DNA of 64,000 bases from Gracilibacillus orientalis (GCF_900114645.1 NZ_FOTR01000001.1:710497-774496); one strand, 5' to 3'. Shown: positions 25,878-34,835, numbered from the stretch's first letter. Numbers and translations: made by a program. Notes: generated from the letters alone by a model not told the origin.

Positions 25878-27312
25878 CGTAAAAATCGTTGCAACAACAG
25901 GTTGTCCGACAGGTATAGCACACACCTTTATGGCAGAAGAATCTTTAAAGAAAGCCGCTAAGAAGCTAGGTGTAGAAATTAAAGTAGAAACACATGGACA
26001 AGTTGGAGTTGAAAATGAACTTACCAAACAGGACATTGCCCAAGCTGATGGTGTCATCGTTGCAGCAGATAAAGATGTATATGCGTATCGGTTCCATGGA
26101 AAACCGACAGTTGAAGTATCTGTTGCAAAAGGAATCCATGAAGCAGAGCAATTAATTCAAACAATCATTGATGGCAAAGCAATCGTATATAAAACGAAGG
26201 AAAGTGATGCAGAGAATGAAGATGAAAGCGTATCAAGCAATAACAAAAATAATGTAGTACATTCCATTTACAAACACCTTATGAATGGTGTTTCACATAT
26301 GCTTCCATTTGTCGTTGGTGGTGGGGTTCTTATTGCACTTTCATTCTTATTTGGTATACACTCTGCCGATCCAGATCACGAAAGTTATAACCCTATTGCC
26401 GCAATGCTCAATGATATTGGAAGTCTTGGCTTTCAAATGATGGTACCAATACTAGCAGCGTTTATTGCCGAATCAATTGCGAAGAGACCGGGTATGGTAG
26501 TCGGCTTTATCGGTGGTTTGATTGCAAGTAATGGTGGAGCCGGATTTTTAGGTGGTATTGTTGCTGGTTTCATTGGTGGTTTCATTATTGTATTACTAGG
26601 TAAGTTACTGGAGAAAATGCCAAAATCATTAAATGGGCTTAAATCGATCTTTTTATATCCTTTAATCGGTATTCTGTTAGTAGGTGTGATCATGACATTA
26701 TTAGTAGAGCCGATGACAACAATCAATGAGGGCATGATTAATTTCCTAAGTAATTTCCAAAATGCGAACCCTGTTTTACTTGGTTTAATTGTTGGAGCCA
26801 TGAGTGCCTTTGATATGGGTGGTCCTGTCAATAAAGCAGCATATGTAACGGGTACTGCTTTACTTGGAGAAGGTAATTTTTACTTTATGGCAGGTGTTTC
26901 GGCAGCATGTATTACACCGCCACTAATTACAGCATTTGCAACCGTGTTATTTAAAAAATATTTTAATCAGGCAGAACGTAATGCCGGTGGAGTTAACTTC
27001 ATTCTTGGCTCCACCCACATTACAGAGGGCGCTATTCCCTTTGCAGCGAAAAACCCTATTATCGTGATTCCGATATTAATGGTTGGTTCATCTGTATCAG
27101 CTATTTTGACGTATATGATGAACATCGAAGTACCAGCTCCACACGGCGGATTCCTTGTGTTACCAGTAGTTACAGGAGCTATACAATGGGTAATTGCTAT
27201 ATTAATCGGCTCCTTAGTTGGAGCATTTATATATGGATTTCATAAAAAACGTGCTTATTTAAAAGACCAACAAAGTAAAGGTGGAGGAAATGATGGACAA
27301 CAAATTGCTTGA
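25870..27312 (+). CDS. Fructose-family PTS enzyme IIBC
   Basis: A 480-aa protein. The N-terminal IIB domain (about 1-100) has the phosphocysteine in TTGCPTGIAHTF (Cys12). A linker leads to a membrane IIC domain with about nine to ten helices (VVGFIGGLIASNGGAG, MSAFDMGGPVNKAAY, GSTHITEGAIPFAA). It imports and phosphorylates a ketohexose at C1. It starts at ATG 25870 with AAAGGAGG nine bases upstream, inside the end of the kinase gene. The IIA partner is the next gene rather than fused, unlike B. subtilis FruA. Confidence 0.92.
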   Translation: MANVKIVATTGCPTGIAHTFMAEESLKKAAKKLGVEIKVETHGQVGVENELTKQDIAQADGVIVAADKDVYAYRFHGKPTVEVSVAKGIHEAEQLIQTIIDGKAIVYKTKESDAENEDESVSSNNKNNVVHSIYKHLMNGVSHMLPFVVGGGVLIALSFLFGIHSADPDHESYNPIAAMLNDIGSLGFQMMVPILAAFIAESIAKRPGMVVGFIGGLIASNGGAGFLGGIVAGFIGGFIIVLLGKLLEKMPKSLNGLKSIFLYPLIGILLVGVIMTLLVEPMTTINEGMINFLSNFQNANPVLLGLIVGAMSAFDMGGPVNKAAYVTGTALLGEGNFYFMAGVSAACITPPLITAFATVLFKKYFNQAERNAGGVNFILGSTHITEGAIPFAAKNPIIVIPILMVGSSVSAILTYMMNIEVPAPHGGFLVLPVVTGAIQWVIAILIGSLVGAFIYGFHKKRAYLKDQQSKGGGNDGQQIA

Positions 27313-27748
27313 TATCAACCAAATTAAATTAAAACAACAGCTGACAACACAGGAAGAGGTTTTCGAACAAATAGCTGCCATTGCTGTTACTCAAGGGATT
27401 GCTTCAGATCCTGAAGAGGTAGTAGTTGGATTACAAAAGCGCGAACAAGAAAGTACAACAGGTTTTCAAGATGGATTTGCCATTCCACATGCACAAGTGG
27501 ATGCGATTAAACGACCTGCTATTGTTGTTGTATCTTCTAAAGAAGGAATAGAATGGAATGCTTTAGATAGAAAACCAGCTACCTTCTTTATCGCCTTACT
27601 AGTGCCAAAAAGAGAAGCAGGTACAACACATATTCAATCACTAGCATCTATTTCAAGAATGTTAATTTATGAAGAAAAACGAGAAGTACTAGCACATGCT
27701 GAAGATGCAAACACCGTAATGGAAGAACTTGCGGGAGCTTTCGCATAA
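27293..27748 (+). CDS. Fructose-family PTS enzyme IIA
   Basis: About 151 aa from ATG 27293 (MDNKLLDINQI), chosen for a five-base distance to GGAGG; an earlier in-frame ATG and GTG are too close. The PTS_EIIA_2 domain shows the phospho-His in FAIPHAQVD (about residue 65) and LVPKREAGTTHI. It passes phosphate from HPr to the IIB domain. It overlaps the IIBC gene end and precedes the aldolase. Confidence 0.92.
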   Translation: MDNKLLDINQIKLKQQLTTQEEVFEQIAAIAVTQGIASDPEEVVVGLQKREQESTTGFQDGFAIPHAQVDAIKRPAIVVVSSKEGIEWNALDRKPATFFIALLVPKREAGTTHIQSLASISRMLIYEEKREVLAHAEDANTVMEELAGAFA

Positions 27749-27772
27749 AATTTAATTTAAGGGGAGAATCAT

Positions 27773-28684
27773 ATGACACTCGTATCATCAACACCAATGT
27801 TACAAGAAGCTAGAAAATCCGGTTATGGAATAGTCGCCTTTAATGTTCACTCTTTTGATATGCTATATTCCGTTGCAGAAGCTGCAGCCGAGATAGATGC
27901 ACCTGTCATCATTCAAACAACTGTTGGAACAGTTCAAAACTTAGGCCCAGATAGCATTGTAAAAACAGCAAATGCCGCATCTGAAAAATATGATATTCCA
28001 ATGGCACTTCACTTAGATCATTGTACAGATTTAGATGTAATTATCCAGTGTATTCGCGCGGGCTACACATCTGTCATGATTGATGCTTCCATGCATCCAT
28101 TTGAGGAAAATATAAGTCTTACAAACCAAGTTATAAATATTACAAAATATATTGATGTGAATGTAGAAGCAGAACTAGGAAAAGTCGGTGGTGTAGAAGA
28201 CAATATTGTTGTCTCAAATAAAGATGCGGAAAAAGCAGTACCATCTGAATGCAAGGAATTTATTGAAAGAACCGGTGTACCTACATTAGCGCCAGCAATT
28301 GGAACGGCACATGGTATTTACAGCGGTGATCCGGATATAGACTTTAAACGAATTGAAGAAATCGCCAGCCTTGTCGATGAACCGCTCGTTCTACATGGTG
28401 GATCTGCGATACCCGAAGAAGATGTAAAACAATGCATAACATTAGGGATGGCAAAAATGAACGTATCAACGGAACTTAAAAATGCTTACTCAGAAGCAAT
28501 CAAGGATCACTTTTCCCAAACACCAGATTCCTTAGACCCTAGAAAGTATCTATCCAAAGCAAAAGAAGTAGCTAAGAAACTAGCAACAGAGAAAATGACT
28601 TTAGTCGGTTGCGCTGGAAAAGCACAAGAAATAAAAACACAGGCATACCCGAATCAATATAAAATAGATTCATTACGTGTATAA
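27773..28684 (+). CDS. Class II ketose-bisphosphate aldolase (fructose- or tagatose-bisphosphate)
   Basis: A 303-aa zinc aldolase. Zn-binding histidines lie in ALHLDHCTDLD, GTAHGIYSG and VLHGGSAIP, and the MNVSTELKNAY block binds phosphate. It splits the 1,6-bisphosphate made by the upstream kinase to dihydroxyacetone phosphate and glyceraldehyde 3-phosphate. A dedicated aldolase in a FruK-PTS operon resembles the GatY-type tagatose pathway known in Klebsiella and Bacillus licheniformis, but fructose use is equally possible. It starts at ATG 27773 behind GGGGAG. Confidence 0.9.
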   Translation: MTLVSSTPMLQEARKSGYGIVAFNVHSFDMLYSVAEAAAEIDAPVIIQTTVGTVQNLGPDSIVKTANAASEKYDIPMALHLDHCTDLDVIIQCIRAGYTSVMIDASMHPFEENISLTNQVINITKYIDVNVEAELGKVGGVEDNIVVSNKDAEKAVPSECKEFIERTGVPTLAPAIGTAHGIYSGDPDIDFKRIEEIASLVDEPLVLHGGSAIPEEDVKQCITLGMAKMNVSTELKNAYSEAIKDHFSQTPDSLDPRKYLSKAKEVAKKLATEKMTLVGCAGKAQEIKTQAYPNQYKIDSLRV

Positions 28685-28701
28685 CAATAATAAAGGAGCC
28701 C

Positions 28702-28910
28702 GCTAAGAAAAGCGTAGAGCGCCCGTTTAAAAACGTAGCGACTGGAGCGAATCAACTGAGATAAAGGAATCACGGTGAGTTTACGAACCGATGATGACTT
28801 TCGCCTAAAGGCATAAGTGCGATTAAGCCTCTGGTTCCACCAATCGGCAAGTCTTCTTTATCGTAGGGGGATTCGTGAAGTCGCCTAGTTTTTGGCGCTT
28901 GGAGCTAGAC
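28702..28910 (+). repeat. Structured dispersed repeat, copy 1 (short form)
   Basis: 209 bp, closely matching 31220-31487 in the same orientation but lacking an internal block of about 59 bp. The two ends are partly complementary (AGCGCC...TAGCGACT against AGTCGCCTA...GGCGCT), and GATAAAG/CTTTATC and GAATC/GATTC pairings lie inside, so the element can fold into a rod. It follows the aldolase gene with no protein coding sense. Confidence 0.85.
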
Positions 28911-29107
28911 ATCTCCGTTTATACTTTCTTACATCATTAGAAAAAAGCGAGCTCCTTTCACATGTATAATTGTATTGGAGAATCATCCTCTTGAAAGCAG
29001 GTATTATAACGGCTCCTCAAACTCATCTAACTTCTCTACATCTGTTGTCTGAAGAATAATGTCTTCATGTTAGGTTTGTTCATTTTCACTAAATCTAGCA
29101 CTTTTTA

Positions 29108-30295
29108 TTAAACTATTTTCTTTTGCTGCACCTTTCTATCTTTCACCAACAAAGATATATATAATACAATCGAAATCATCGCTGAGGCGGCACCTGTAAT
29201 ATAAATGTAGCTATAACTCAATACGGATGCAATAAAGCCAAAGCCAATCGCACCGACACCTACACCTAAATCAAAAAAGGAAAAGAATGTCGCATTCGCC
29301 ATTCCTTTGCGATTATCAGGCGCCTGATTTACTGCCCATGCTTGAAGCGCTGGCTGTACGGAACCAAACCCTAACCCATATAACGCAGCCGCTACATACA
29401 AAACAAATTCATTTGGCAACCATGCTAATAAAATCATGGCCAAAAAAATTAAAAACGTCCCAGGTAAAAACACCACAATATGCCCTTTTCTATCATACAA
29501 TTGCCCAGCAAACGTCCTCGTGATCATTAAGAAAATAGCAAAAACAACAAAATAAACCTCAATTCCTGCAATTCCTTCTTGCTCCGTATATAACGGCAGA
29601 AACGAAGCAATACCACCAAAACATGTCGTAATAAAAAACAATAACAAGGACGGTCGTAATGCCTTTTTCTCAAACACATCAAATCTTGGAGCAACTACCT
29701 TTTTAGCTTCAGGATCAACAGGCTTGTATGTAATTAGACTAGACAACAATAACGCTACTAATCCTAACGCTGAACAAATTAAAAATAATGTCGTAAACGA
29801 GATATAACCATATAAAGTGAGTCCTAATGCAGGCCCGAAGGCAAGCGCAATATTACCAGAAAGACCGAAATAACCCATTCCTTCCCCACGCCTGCTCACT
29901 GGAATCAAATCCGTCGCAATCGTACCAGTAGCCGTTGTTGAGAATCCCCAACCTAACCCCTGTACACAACGCATTAAAATCAAAAAGACAATACTCGTAA
30001 TAAATGCAAATGAACCAATTGAAATCACAAATATTCCTAGTCCTATCATATACACAAACTGTCTTCCTTTAGTTTCCAACGCATGGCCAGCAGTTGGACG
30101 TAAAAGTAATGCCGAAAATGTAAAAATACCTGTAATAATTCCAATAAATTCATCACTGCCGCCCAAGTGCTGGACGAACAACGGAATTGTTGGCAACGTC
30201 ATCTGAAACCCTAAAAATATAAAAAAATTTGCCATACAAATTAGGGCAAAATCCTTCGTCCAAATCTTCTCTTTTTTCTTTTGCGATTGACTCAC
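29108..30295 (-). CDS. MFS transporter (drug-efflux type)
   Basis: About 395 aa from GTG 30295 (MSQSQKKKEKIW), chosen because AAAGGAG lies eight bases upstream; the longer frame adds an unlikely Cys/Tyr-rich leader. Twelve hydrophobic segments, an A-motif-like GHALETKGRQFV between helices 2 and 3 and a repeat-half version RTFAGQLYDRKGHIVVF place it in the major facilitator superfamily, closest in style to YttB/YwoG-like exporters of Bacillus. The substrate is unknown. It lies between the two dispersed repeats. Confidence 0.85.
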   Translation of the reverse strand: MSQSQKKKEKIWTKDFALICMANFFIFLGFQMTLPTIPLFVQHLGGSDEFIGIITGIFTFSALLLRPTAGHALETKGRQFVYMIGLGIFVISIGSFAFITSIVFLILMRCVQGLGWGFSTTATGTIATDLIPVSRRGEGMGYFGLSGNIALAFGPALGLTLYGYISFTTLFLICSALGLVALLLSSLITYKPVDPEAKKVVAPRFDVFEKKALRPSLLLFFITTCFGGIASFLPLYTEQEGIAGIEVYFVVFAIFLMITRTFAGQLYDRKGHIVVFLPGTFLIFLAMILLAWLPNEFVLYVAAALYGLGFGSVQPALQAWAVNQAPDNRKGMANATFFSFFDLGVGVGAIGFGFIASVLSYSYIYITGAASAMISIVLYISLLVKDRKVQQKKIV

Positions 30296-30482
30296 AAGCA
30301 GGACTCCTTTATTTCGATAGTCGAAGTAATTATAACGCAAGATACACTGACGATAAAAACAATATGCACATAATAAATGTATATCCAACTACTTTTTTGT
30401 GAAAAATGGAGAGGAAAACCATACGTATGCTCTGCGTACACGTCATTCGACATATGGACATCAAAAGAGAGGGTCGTGCGAT

Positions 30483-30596
30483 ATGTGGTGGATTATCAGC
30501 GGTTTATTTTCATTCATAACGTTTGTACTATACTGCTGTCTAGTTGTGGCTGGCAGGTGCGATCAAGAAATGGAACAGTATATGAAAGGGAAGTAG
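30483..30596 (+). CDS. Small single-span membrane protein (37 aa)
   Basis: ATG 30483 opens a 37-codon frame: MWWIISGLFSFITFVLYCC, then LVVAGRCDQEMEQYMKGK. One hydrophobic helix is followed by a charged tail with the pattern AGR.D.EME, reminiscent of DUF3789-type mini-proteins in Bacilli. A purine-rich GAGAGGG lies about ten bases upstream. A strong terminator begins within its last codons, which argues that this is a transcribed gene. It is divergent from the MFS gene. Function unknown. Confidence 0.65.
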   Translation: MWWIISGLFSFITFVLYCCLVVAGRCDQEMEQYMKGK

Positions 30597-30624
30597 CTTT
30601 TTGCATGCTTACTTCCCTTTTTGT
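30585..30624 (+). terminator. Terminator of the small membrane protein gene
   Basis: AAAGGGAAGTA (30585-30595) pairs with TACTTCCCTTT (30610-30620) and is followed by T. It starts inside the coding sequence and may also stop transcription of the convergent YdcF-like gene. Confidence 0.85.
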
Positions 30625-30626
30625 TG

Positions 30627-31205
30627 TTATAGTCGGAAAAGTTCCCAAATGAATTTTAATACTTCGCTTGCTCCCTGCTTTCTTGTTTCATGGTCTTTCC
30701 ACCAATTCTTGTCATAAACGTCATCACGGACAGGGACAGAAATGACTTCAATATTTTCATCTTGTAATGTTTTTCGGAAAATCCATTTTGCCCGTGCGGA
30801 GTGAAATTTATTAGTTACGAGCATTAGGCTGTCTACGTTTAGCTGGCGTAGCAGTGGTTGGGACAATTCTGCTTCTTCTCTGGTACTTGTCACTTCTTTG
30901 AAAGAATAAATAGCATCTGCAGGCACATCCAATTCGATTAAGTGCTCCGTCATAATCTCCGATGAGTAAGTATCCCAACCGACAAGAGCACCAGTAACTA
31001 TTATGGTATCGCTCCATCCTTCATGATAGAGTTTAGCTGCCTCTGCCTCTCGCTCGCCTTTTCCGCCACTTAGTACTAAAATTGCATCTGCTTTTTTTGG
31101 TTGTTGTTCTAATACCAAAAACTTATGTAAATTGATCAAAACAATCAAGCCAATTACCAGCAAAAATAGAGGCAATGAGATGAACAACCATTTTTTCCAG
31201 TCCAT
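30627..31205 (-). CDS. YdcF-like (DUF218) membrane-anchored protein
   Basis: A 192-aa protein with one N-terminal membrane helix (WLFISLPLFLLVIGLIVLI) and a DUF218 domain: ADAILVLSGGKGEREAEAA, IIVTGALVG, EVTSTREEAEL, LVTNKFHSARA. Family members include SanA and YdcF, linked to envelope integrity and cofactor binding, without a settled reaction. The start ATG 31205 has GGGAGTGG upstream. The dispersed repeat begins only 15 bp before the start, so its promoter must lie in or beyond that repeat. Confidence 0.85.
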   Translation of the reverse strand: MDWKKWLFISLPLFLLVIGLIVLINLHKFLVLEQQPKKADAILVLSGGKGEREAEAAKLYHEGWSDTIIVTGALVGWDTYSSEIMTEHLIELDVPADAIYSFKEVTSTREEAELSQPLLRQLNVDSLMLVTNKFHSARAKWIFRKTLQDENIEVISVPVRDDVYDKNWWKDHETRKQGASEVLKFIWELFRL

Positions 31206-31219
31206 ACCGCCACTCCCAA

Positions 31220-31487
31220 CTAAGAAAAGCGCAGAGCGCCCGTTTAGAAACGTAGCGACTTCAGAATCAACTGAGATAAAGGAATCACGGTGAGCTTGCG
31301 AGCTGATGATGACTTTCGCCTAAAGGCACGACGAATACGATGTTCTAGTATCGACGTTGGTCACAGGACGTGACCGAATTTAGTCGATGAAAGTGCGACT
31401 AAGCCTCTGGTTTCACCAATCGGCAAGTCTTCTTTATCGTAGGGCGATTCGTGAAGTCGCCTAGTTTCTGGGCGTTCGGAACTAGAC
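31220..31487 (+). repeat. Structured dispersed repeat, copy 2 (long form)
   Basis: 268 bp, the full-length partner of 28702-28910. The extra block of about 59 bp holds its own hairpins, for example GGTCAC-AGGAC-GTGACC. The two copies are direct repeats about 2.3 kb apart, flanking the MFS/small-protein/YdcF group. Confidence 0.85.
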
Positions 31488-31611
31488 ACCCGCGCAAATT
31501 TTATACTTTATTGTCTTACAAAAAATTCACTTGCCCCTCTACTTTACCATCAGAATATCGATTCAACAAAATGTTACTATGGATACAAATTCAACAACTG
31601 CTACCGAACAT

Positions 31612-32574
31612 TTAATACCCCTTCTCAAAATCTACGACATTCACTTCGGGAGCACCATACTTAAGATAATGTCTTAAGTTAGGAATAAATATATCCCGAA
31701 TAACACGCTCGGTATAGTGTTCTGTTGCTCCTGCCGTGTGCGGAGTTACAATGACATTATCCATAGTCCATAATGGACTGGCTTCCGGTAAGGGCTCCAC
31801 CTGAAACACGTCAAGTCCAGCTCCGGCAATTTCCTGATTTTCTAGCGCTTGAATGAGCTCGTCCTCTTTTACAATTGGACCCCTTCCAATGTTAATCAGA
31901 AAAGCACTATTTTTCATTTGGCGGAACTCTTCTGCCCCAAACATGCCAGTTGTTTCTTCTGTCAATGGAAGTGTTATTACAACAAAGTCACATTGAGGTA
32001 AAATGTCAACCAATTGATCAGGTGTATACATTTCATCAATATGGTCTGTTGGTTTTCCTGAATGGCGAACGCCAAGGACATTCATGCCAAAAGCTTTTGC
32101 AATTTTGGCTGTTTCTTGACCAATGGCACCAACACCTATAATACCAATTGTTTTTTCATGAATTTCTAATTTTAGTCCTGCATTGTGCCACGTTTTCTCC
32201 TGCTGTTGACGCACGTATGTATGAATTTTTCGCGTTAATCCAAGCATAAGAGCAAGAATTGTTTCGGAAATCGGGTAAGCGTGTACGCCATTTGCACTCG
32301 TCAATGTCACGTTTTTTCGTTGTAACGCATCAAGCGGAAGGCCGTTTACTCCAGCGCTCCATGTTTGAATCCACTTTAAGCGATCATTTTTCTCAAGCAA
32401 AAACGGTGCAGTGGCATTTTTCCAATGCAATACTACTTCCGCCTCGACAAGTTCATTTTGAATCTTATCGATGTCTTTGTTTGCGATGATGTTCCAGTCA
32501 GGTACTTCTTGCTTTATTTCTTTGAACAAGTTTTCATCTAAATTCAAGTTTATGACTAGTGTCCGTTCAGACAT
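31612..32574 (-). CDS. D-2-hydroxyacid dehydrogenase (NAD-dependent)
   Basis: About 320 aa from ATG 32574 (MSERTLVINL) behind GGGAGG; the longer frame has no ribosome site. The Rossmann motif is TIGIIGVGAIGQETA; the catalytic Arg lies in INIGRGPIV, the Glu in GLDVFQVEPLP and the His in TPHTAGATEHY. It belongs to the phosphoglycerate/glyoxylate reductase-like group that reduces 2-ketoacids. The exact substrate is unknown. It is monocistronic. Confidence 0.88.
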   Translation of the reverse strand: MSERTLVINLNLDENLFKEIKQEVPDWNIIANKDIDKIQNELVEAEVVLHWKNATAPFLLEKNDRLKWIQTWSAGVNGLPLDALQRKNVTLTSANGVHAYPISETILALMLGLTRKIHTYVRQQQEKTWHNAGLKLEIHEKTIGIIGVGAIGQETAKIAKAFGMNVLGVRHSGKPTDHIDEMYTPDQLVDILPQCDFVVITLPLTEETTGMFGAEEFRQMKNSAFLINIGRGPIVKEDELIQALENQEIAGAGLDVFQVEPLPEASPLWTMDNVIVTPHTAGATEHYTERVIRDIFIPNLRHYLKYGAPEVNVVDFEKGY

Positions 32575-32670
32575 AATAGCCCTCCCTATATGTGAAACTA
32601 CCAAGATTTATATGTAGTTTACCACTTTTTTAGACATACCTCCTAATTATTCTATATTCTTTTACTACCT

Positions 32671-32710
32671 AAAAACCCCTGATCACCTTCTACTAAAAAG
32701 CAATCAGGGG
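32671..32710 (-). terminator. Terminator at the end of the second ABC operon
   Basis: CCCCTGAT (32676-32683) and ATCAGGGG (32703-32710) form a stem; on the minus strand TTTTTAGG follows. It lies after the hexosaminidase remnant, where the original operon would have ended. Confidence 0.8.
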
Positions 32711-32711
32711 C

Positions 32712-33008
32712 AGCATCAAAGCCCAACTGATAAAACGCCTTACCAGCCCTGTATAATTATCTAATTCTCTCAGTTCATTCCGCTCATATAGCCAAAAATA
32801 TGGATAATTTTCAATTTCAAATGTATCCTCCATATATAACATCATTGTATTAAAGCCCATCAAAGCTATTTTCTTAAAAGATTTTCAAATGTAGTTATGG
32901 GAATGACTGCATTTCTGGACAAATCAAACATTGGACCAATTGTGGTTCTTCCACAATCTGAAAATCTTTATTTAGATGAAGATTTTCAATGTCTTGTTCT
33001 GTAAACCA
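32712..33008 (-). pseudogene. GH20 beta-N-acetylhexosaminidase remnant
   Basis: Immediately after the permease stop, the minus strand encodes FTEQDIENLHLNKDFQIVEE, then in another frame TIGPMFDLSRNAVIPITT and FENLLRK, and after a further shift KIALMGFNTMMLYMEDTF and YPYFWLYERNELRELDNY. This order and wording match the start of the GH20 catalytic domain (G.M.D.SRNAV ... MALMGFNTLMLYTEDT). Frameshifts, stops and the loss of the remaining two thirds make it dead. It suggests the transporter upstream served hexosaminides. Confidence 0.75.
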
Positions 33009-33014
33009 ATACTA

Positions 33015-33893
33015 TTACCCTTTCACTGAACCTGCTACCATCCCTTTCATAATTTGCTCCTGAAAGAAGACGTACATGATAATTGTTGGAATCACAGCAA
33101 TTGCCATCGCTGCCATGGTTAACGAATAATTAGTACTATATCCATCCGAAAAAATCGAGAGGCTAAGTGGTAACGTTTTAAGTGATGAATCGTTAATGAA
33201 TACTAGTGCAAATACATATTCATTCCAATATCTTAAAAAAGCTAAGATAGCAACTGTTGCCATAGCAGGTATTGACATAGGTAACATCATTCGAAAAAAA
33301 ATCCCCCAATAGCCTGCACCATCTATTACCGAAGCTTCTTCAATTTCTTTCGGAATAGAAGACATATAAGCGGTAATGAGAAATATTGCAATAGGCAATT
33401 CAAAAGCTGTGTAAGGTAAAATCAATGCCCAATACGTATTTAACATATCCACTTTATTCATCATCGTAAATAAGGGCACTAACGTACTATGAACTGGTAT
33501 AAGCATCCCAATCACAAAAAAAACCATTACCAATCCTTTCAGACGAAAGTCAAATCGCGACAATACATATGCTGTAAGTGCACCAATAAATACCGTCAAC
33601 AGTGTGCCACCAACTGTGACAATTGTTGAGTTAATCATAGCTGTACCTAGATCTGCTATTTGCCATGCCTCTATAAAATTCTGAAAGGTCCATTCTTGAG
33701 GTAGTGCATATGGAGAGGCAAAAAATTCTTCGTTCGATTTAAACCCACTAATCATTAGCCAATAAAGCGGATAAATCATAAGGAACGAGAATACAAGCAA
33801 AAAAATAATTCTTAAAACAGAACCTATTCCTCGTTTAGTAAAAAAAGGAGATTGATAAGTCGATTTATTTTCCACTCTTATATCTTGTTGCAT
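33015..33893 (-). CDS. Second ABC importer, MalG-type permease
   Basis: A 292-aa permease with about six helices and EAA loop IEEASVIDGAGYWGIF. The stop of the upstream MalF-type gene overlaps its start by one base (TAATG), indicating coupling. The GH20 remnant follows at once. Probable role: uptake of amino-sugar-containing saccharides or their acids; the substrate is inferred from context. Confidence 0.87.
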   Translation of the reverse strand: MQQDIRVENKSTYQSPFFTKRGIGSVLRIIFLLVFSFLMIYPLYWLMISGFKSNEEFFASPYALPQEWTFQNFIEAWQIADLGTAMINSTIVTVGGTLLTVFIGALTAYVLSRFDFRLKGLVMVFFVIGMLIPVHSTLVPLFTMMNKVDMLNTYWALILPYTAFELPIAIFLITAYMSSIPKEIEEASVIDGAGYWGIFFRMMLPMSIPAMATVAILAFLRYWNEYVFALVFINDSSLKTLPLSLSIFSDGYSTNYSLTMAAMAIAVIPTIIMYVFFQEQIMKGMVAGSVKG

Positions 33894-34783
33894 TACTCCT
33901 TCCCTCCTTTTTTATTTCTTTTTTTCATTACCACCTGACTGACTACTATCAAAATTAAACTGATGATAATAATCATAGTCGATATTGCTGATCCAAACCC
34001 ATAACGGTAAACAACAAAAGTATTATTGTACATATACGTAGCTAACAATTCCGTTGATTGAGCTGGACCTCCACCTGTCATAACAAACACTTGGTCAAAT
34101 GCTTTTAAACTTCCTGATATACATAGTACAATAGCCACTTTTATTGTTGTCCACATCATTGGCAATGTTACGTAGATTAACTTTTTCAAACCATTGGCAC
34201 CATCAATCTTTGCGGCCTCTTCAATTTCTGAAGGAATGTTTTGCATGGCAGCAATAAATATAATTAAATACGGACCAATATAGTTCCATATGATCGGCAC
34301 CGAAACCGCATACATGTTCACGCTTGGATCAGATAGCCATGACTTAGTCCATGACTCAAGTCCAATCCATTCTAAAAACGAATTCACAATCCCAAATTGC
34401 GGATTATAAATATAACCCCAGATTAACCCTACAACAACTGTAGAGATAACCATCGGCAAAAAAACAGCCGAACGTACAAAACGCTGAAATAAAGATATTT
34501 TACGCAACATCAGTGCTAAAAACAATGCAACTGGAACTTGACCAAAAACCGAAGCAGCGACAATTATAAGATTATTCTTAAGTGCGCGCCAAAAGATAGG
34601 GTCTTTTATCACTTCGATATAATTTTCTAATCCAATAAATTTAGGGTCAGTTGTACCTGTCCAGCTAAAAAAACCATAGTACGAGGACCAAAATATTGGC
34701 ACAATAACAATAACTGTATAGATTAACAAGGCAGGCATCAGCGACAGAATCAACCAATATCTTACCTTTAAAATATTCTGCAT
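33893..34783 (-). CDS. Second ABC importer, MalF-type permease
   Basis: A 296-aa permease. It begins with YWLILSLMPALLIYTVIVIV, carries the EAA loop IEEAAKIDGANGLKKL and ends with a basic tail (KKRNKKGGKE). It starts at ATG 34783 behind AAAGGAGAG. A stem-loop at 34836-34869 separates it from the lipoprotein gene. Confidence 0.87.
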   Translation of the reverse strand: MQNILKVRYWLILSLMPALLIYTVIVIVPIFWSSYYGFFSWTGTTDPKFIGLENYIEVIKDPIFWRALKNNLIIVAASVFGQVPVALFLALMLRKISLFQRFVRSAVFLPMVISTVVVGLIWGYIYNPQFGIVNSFLEWIGLESWTKSWLSDPSVNMYAVSVPIIWNYIGPYLIIFIAAMQNIPSEIEEAAKIDGANGLKKLIYVTLPMMWTTIKVAIVLCISGSLKAFDQVFVMTGGGPAQSTELLATYMYNNTFVVYRYGFGSAISTMIIIISLILIVVSQVVMKKRNKKGGKE

Positions 34784-34835
34784 GTAAATCTCTCCTTTAC
34801 CAAACTAGGAAAAGACGAACGAAATGGAACGATGA

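Noticed and set aside
26433..26831. 132-codon minus-strand frame inside the PTS IIBC gene
   Set aside because: Shadow of the strongly supported PTS gene on the other strand; Pro/Lys-rich shadow composition.
28702..28910. tRNA or known riboswitch within the dispersed repeat
   Set aside because: No cloverleaf or conserved riboswitch core could be recognised; the pairing is a long rod.
28960..29107. Possible gene tail on the minus strand (DVEKLDEFEEPL)
   Set aside because: About 20 codons only, no start or family; not enough to call a remnant.
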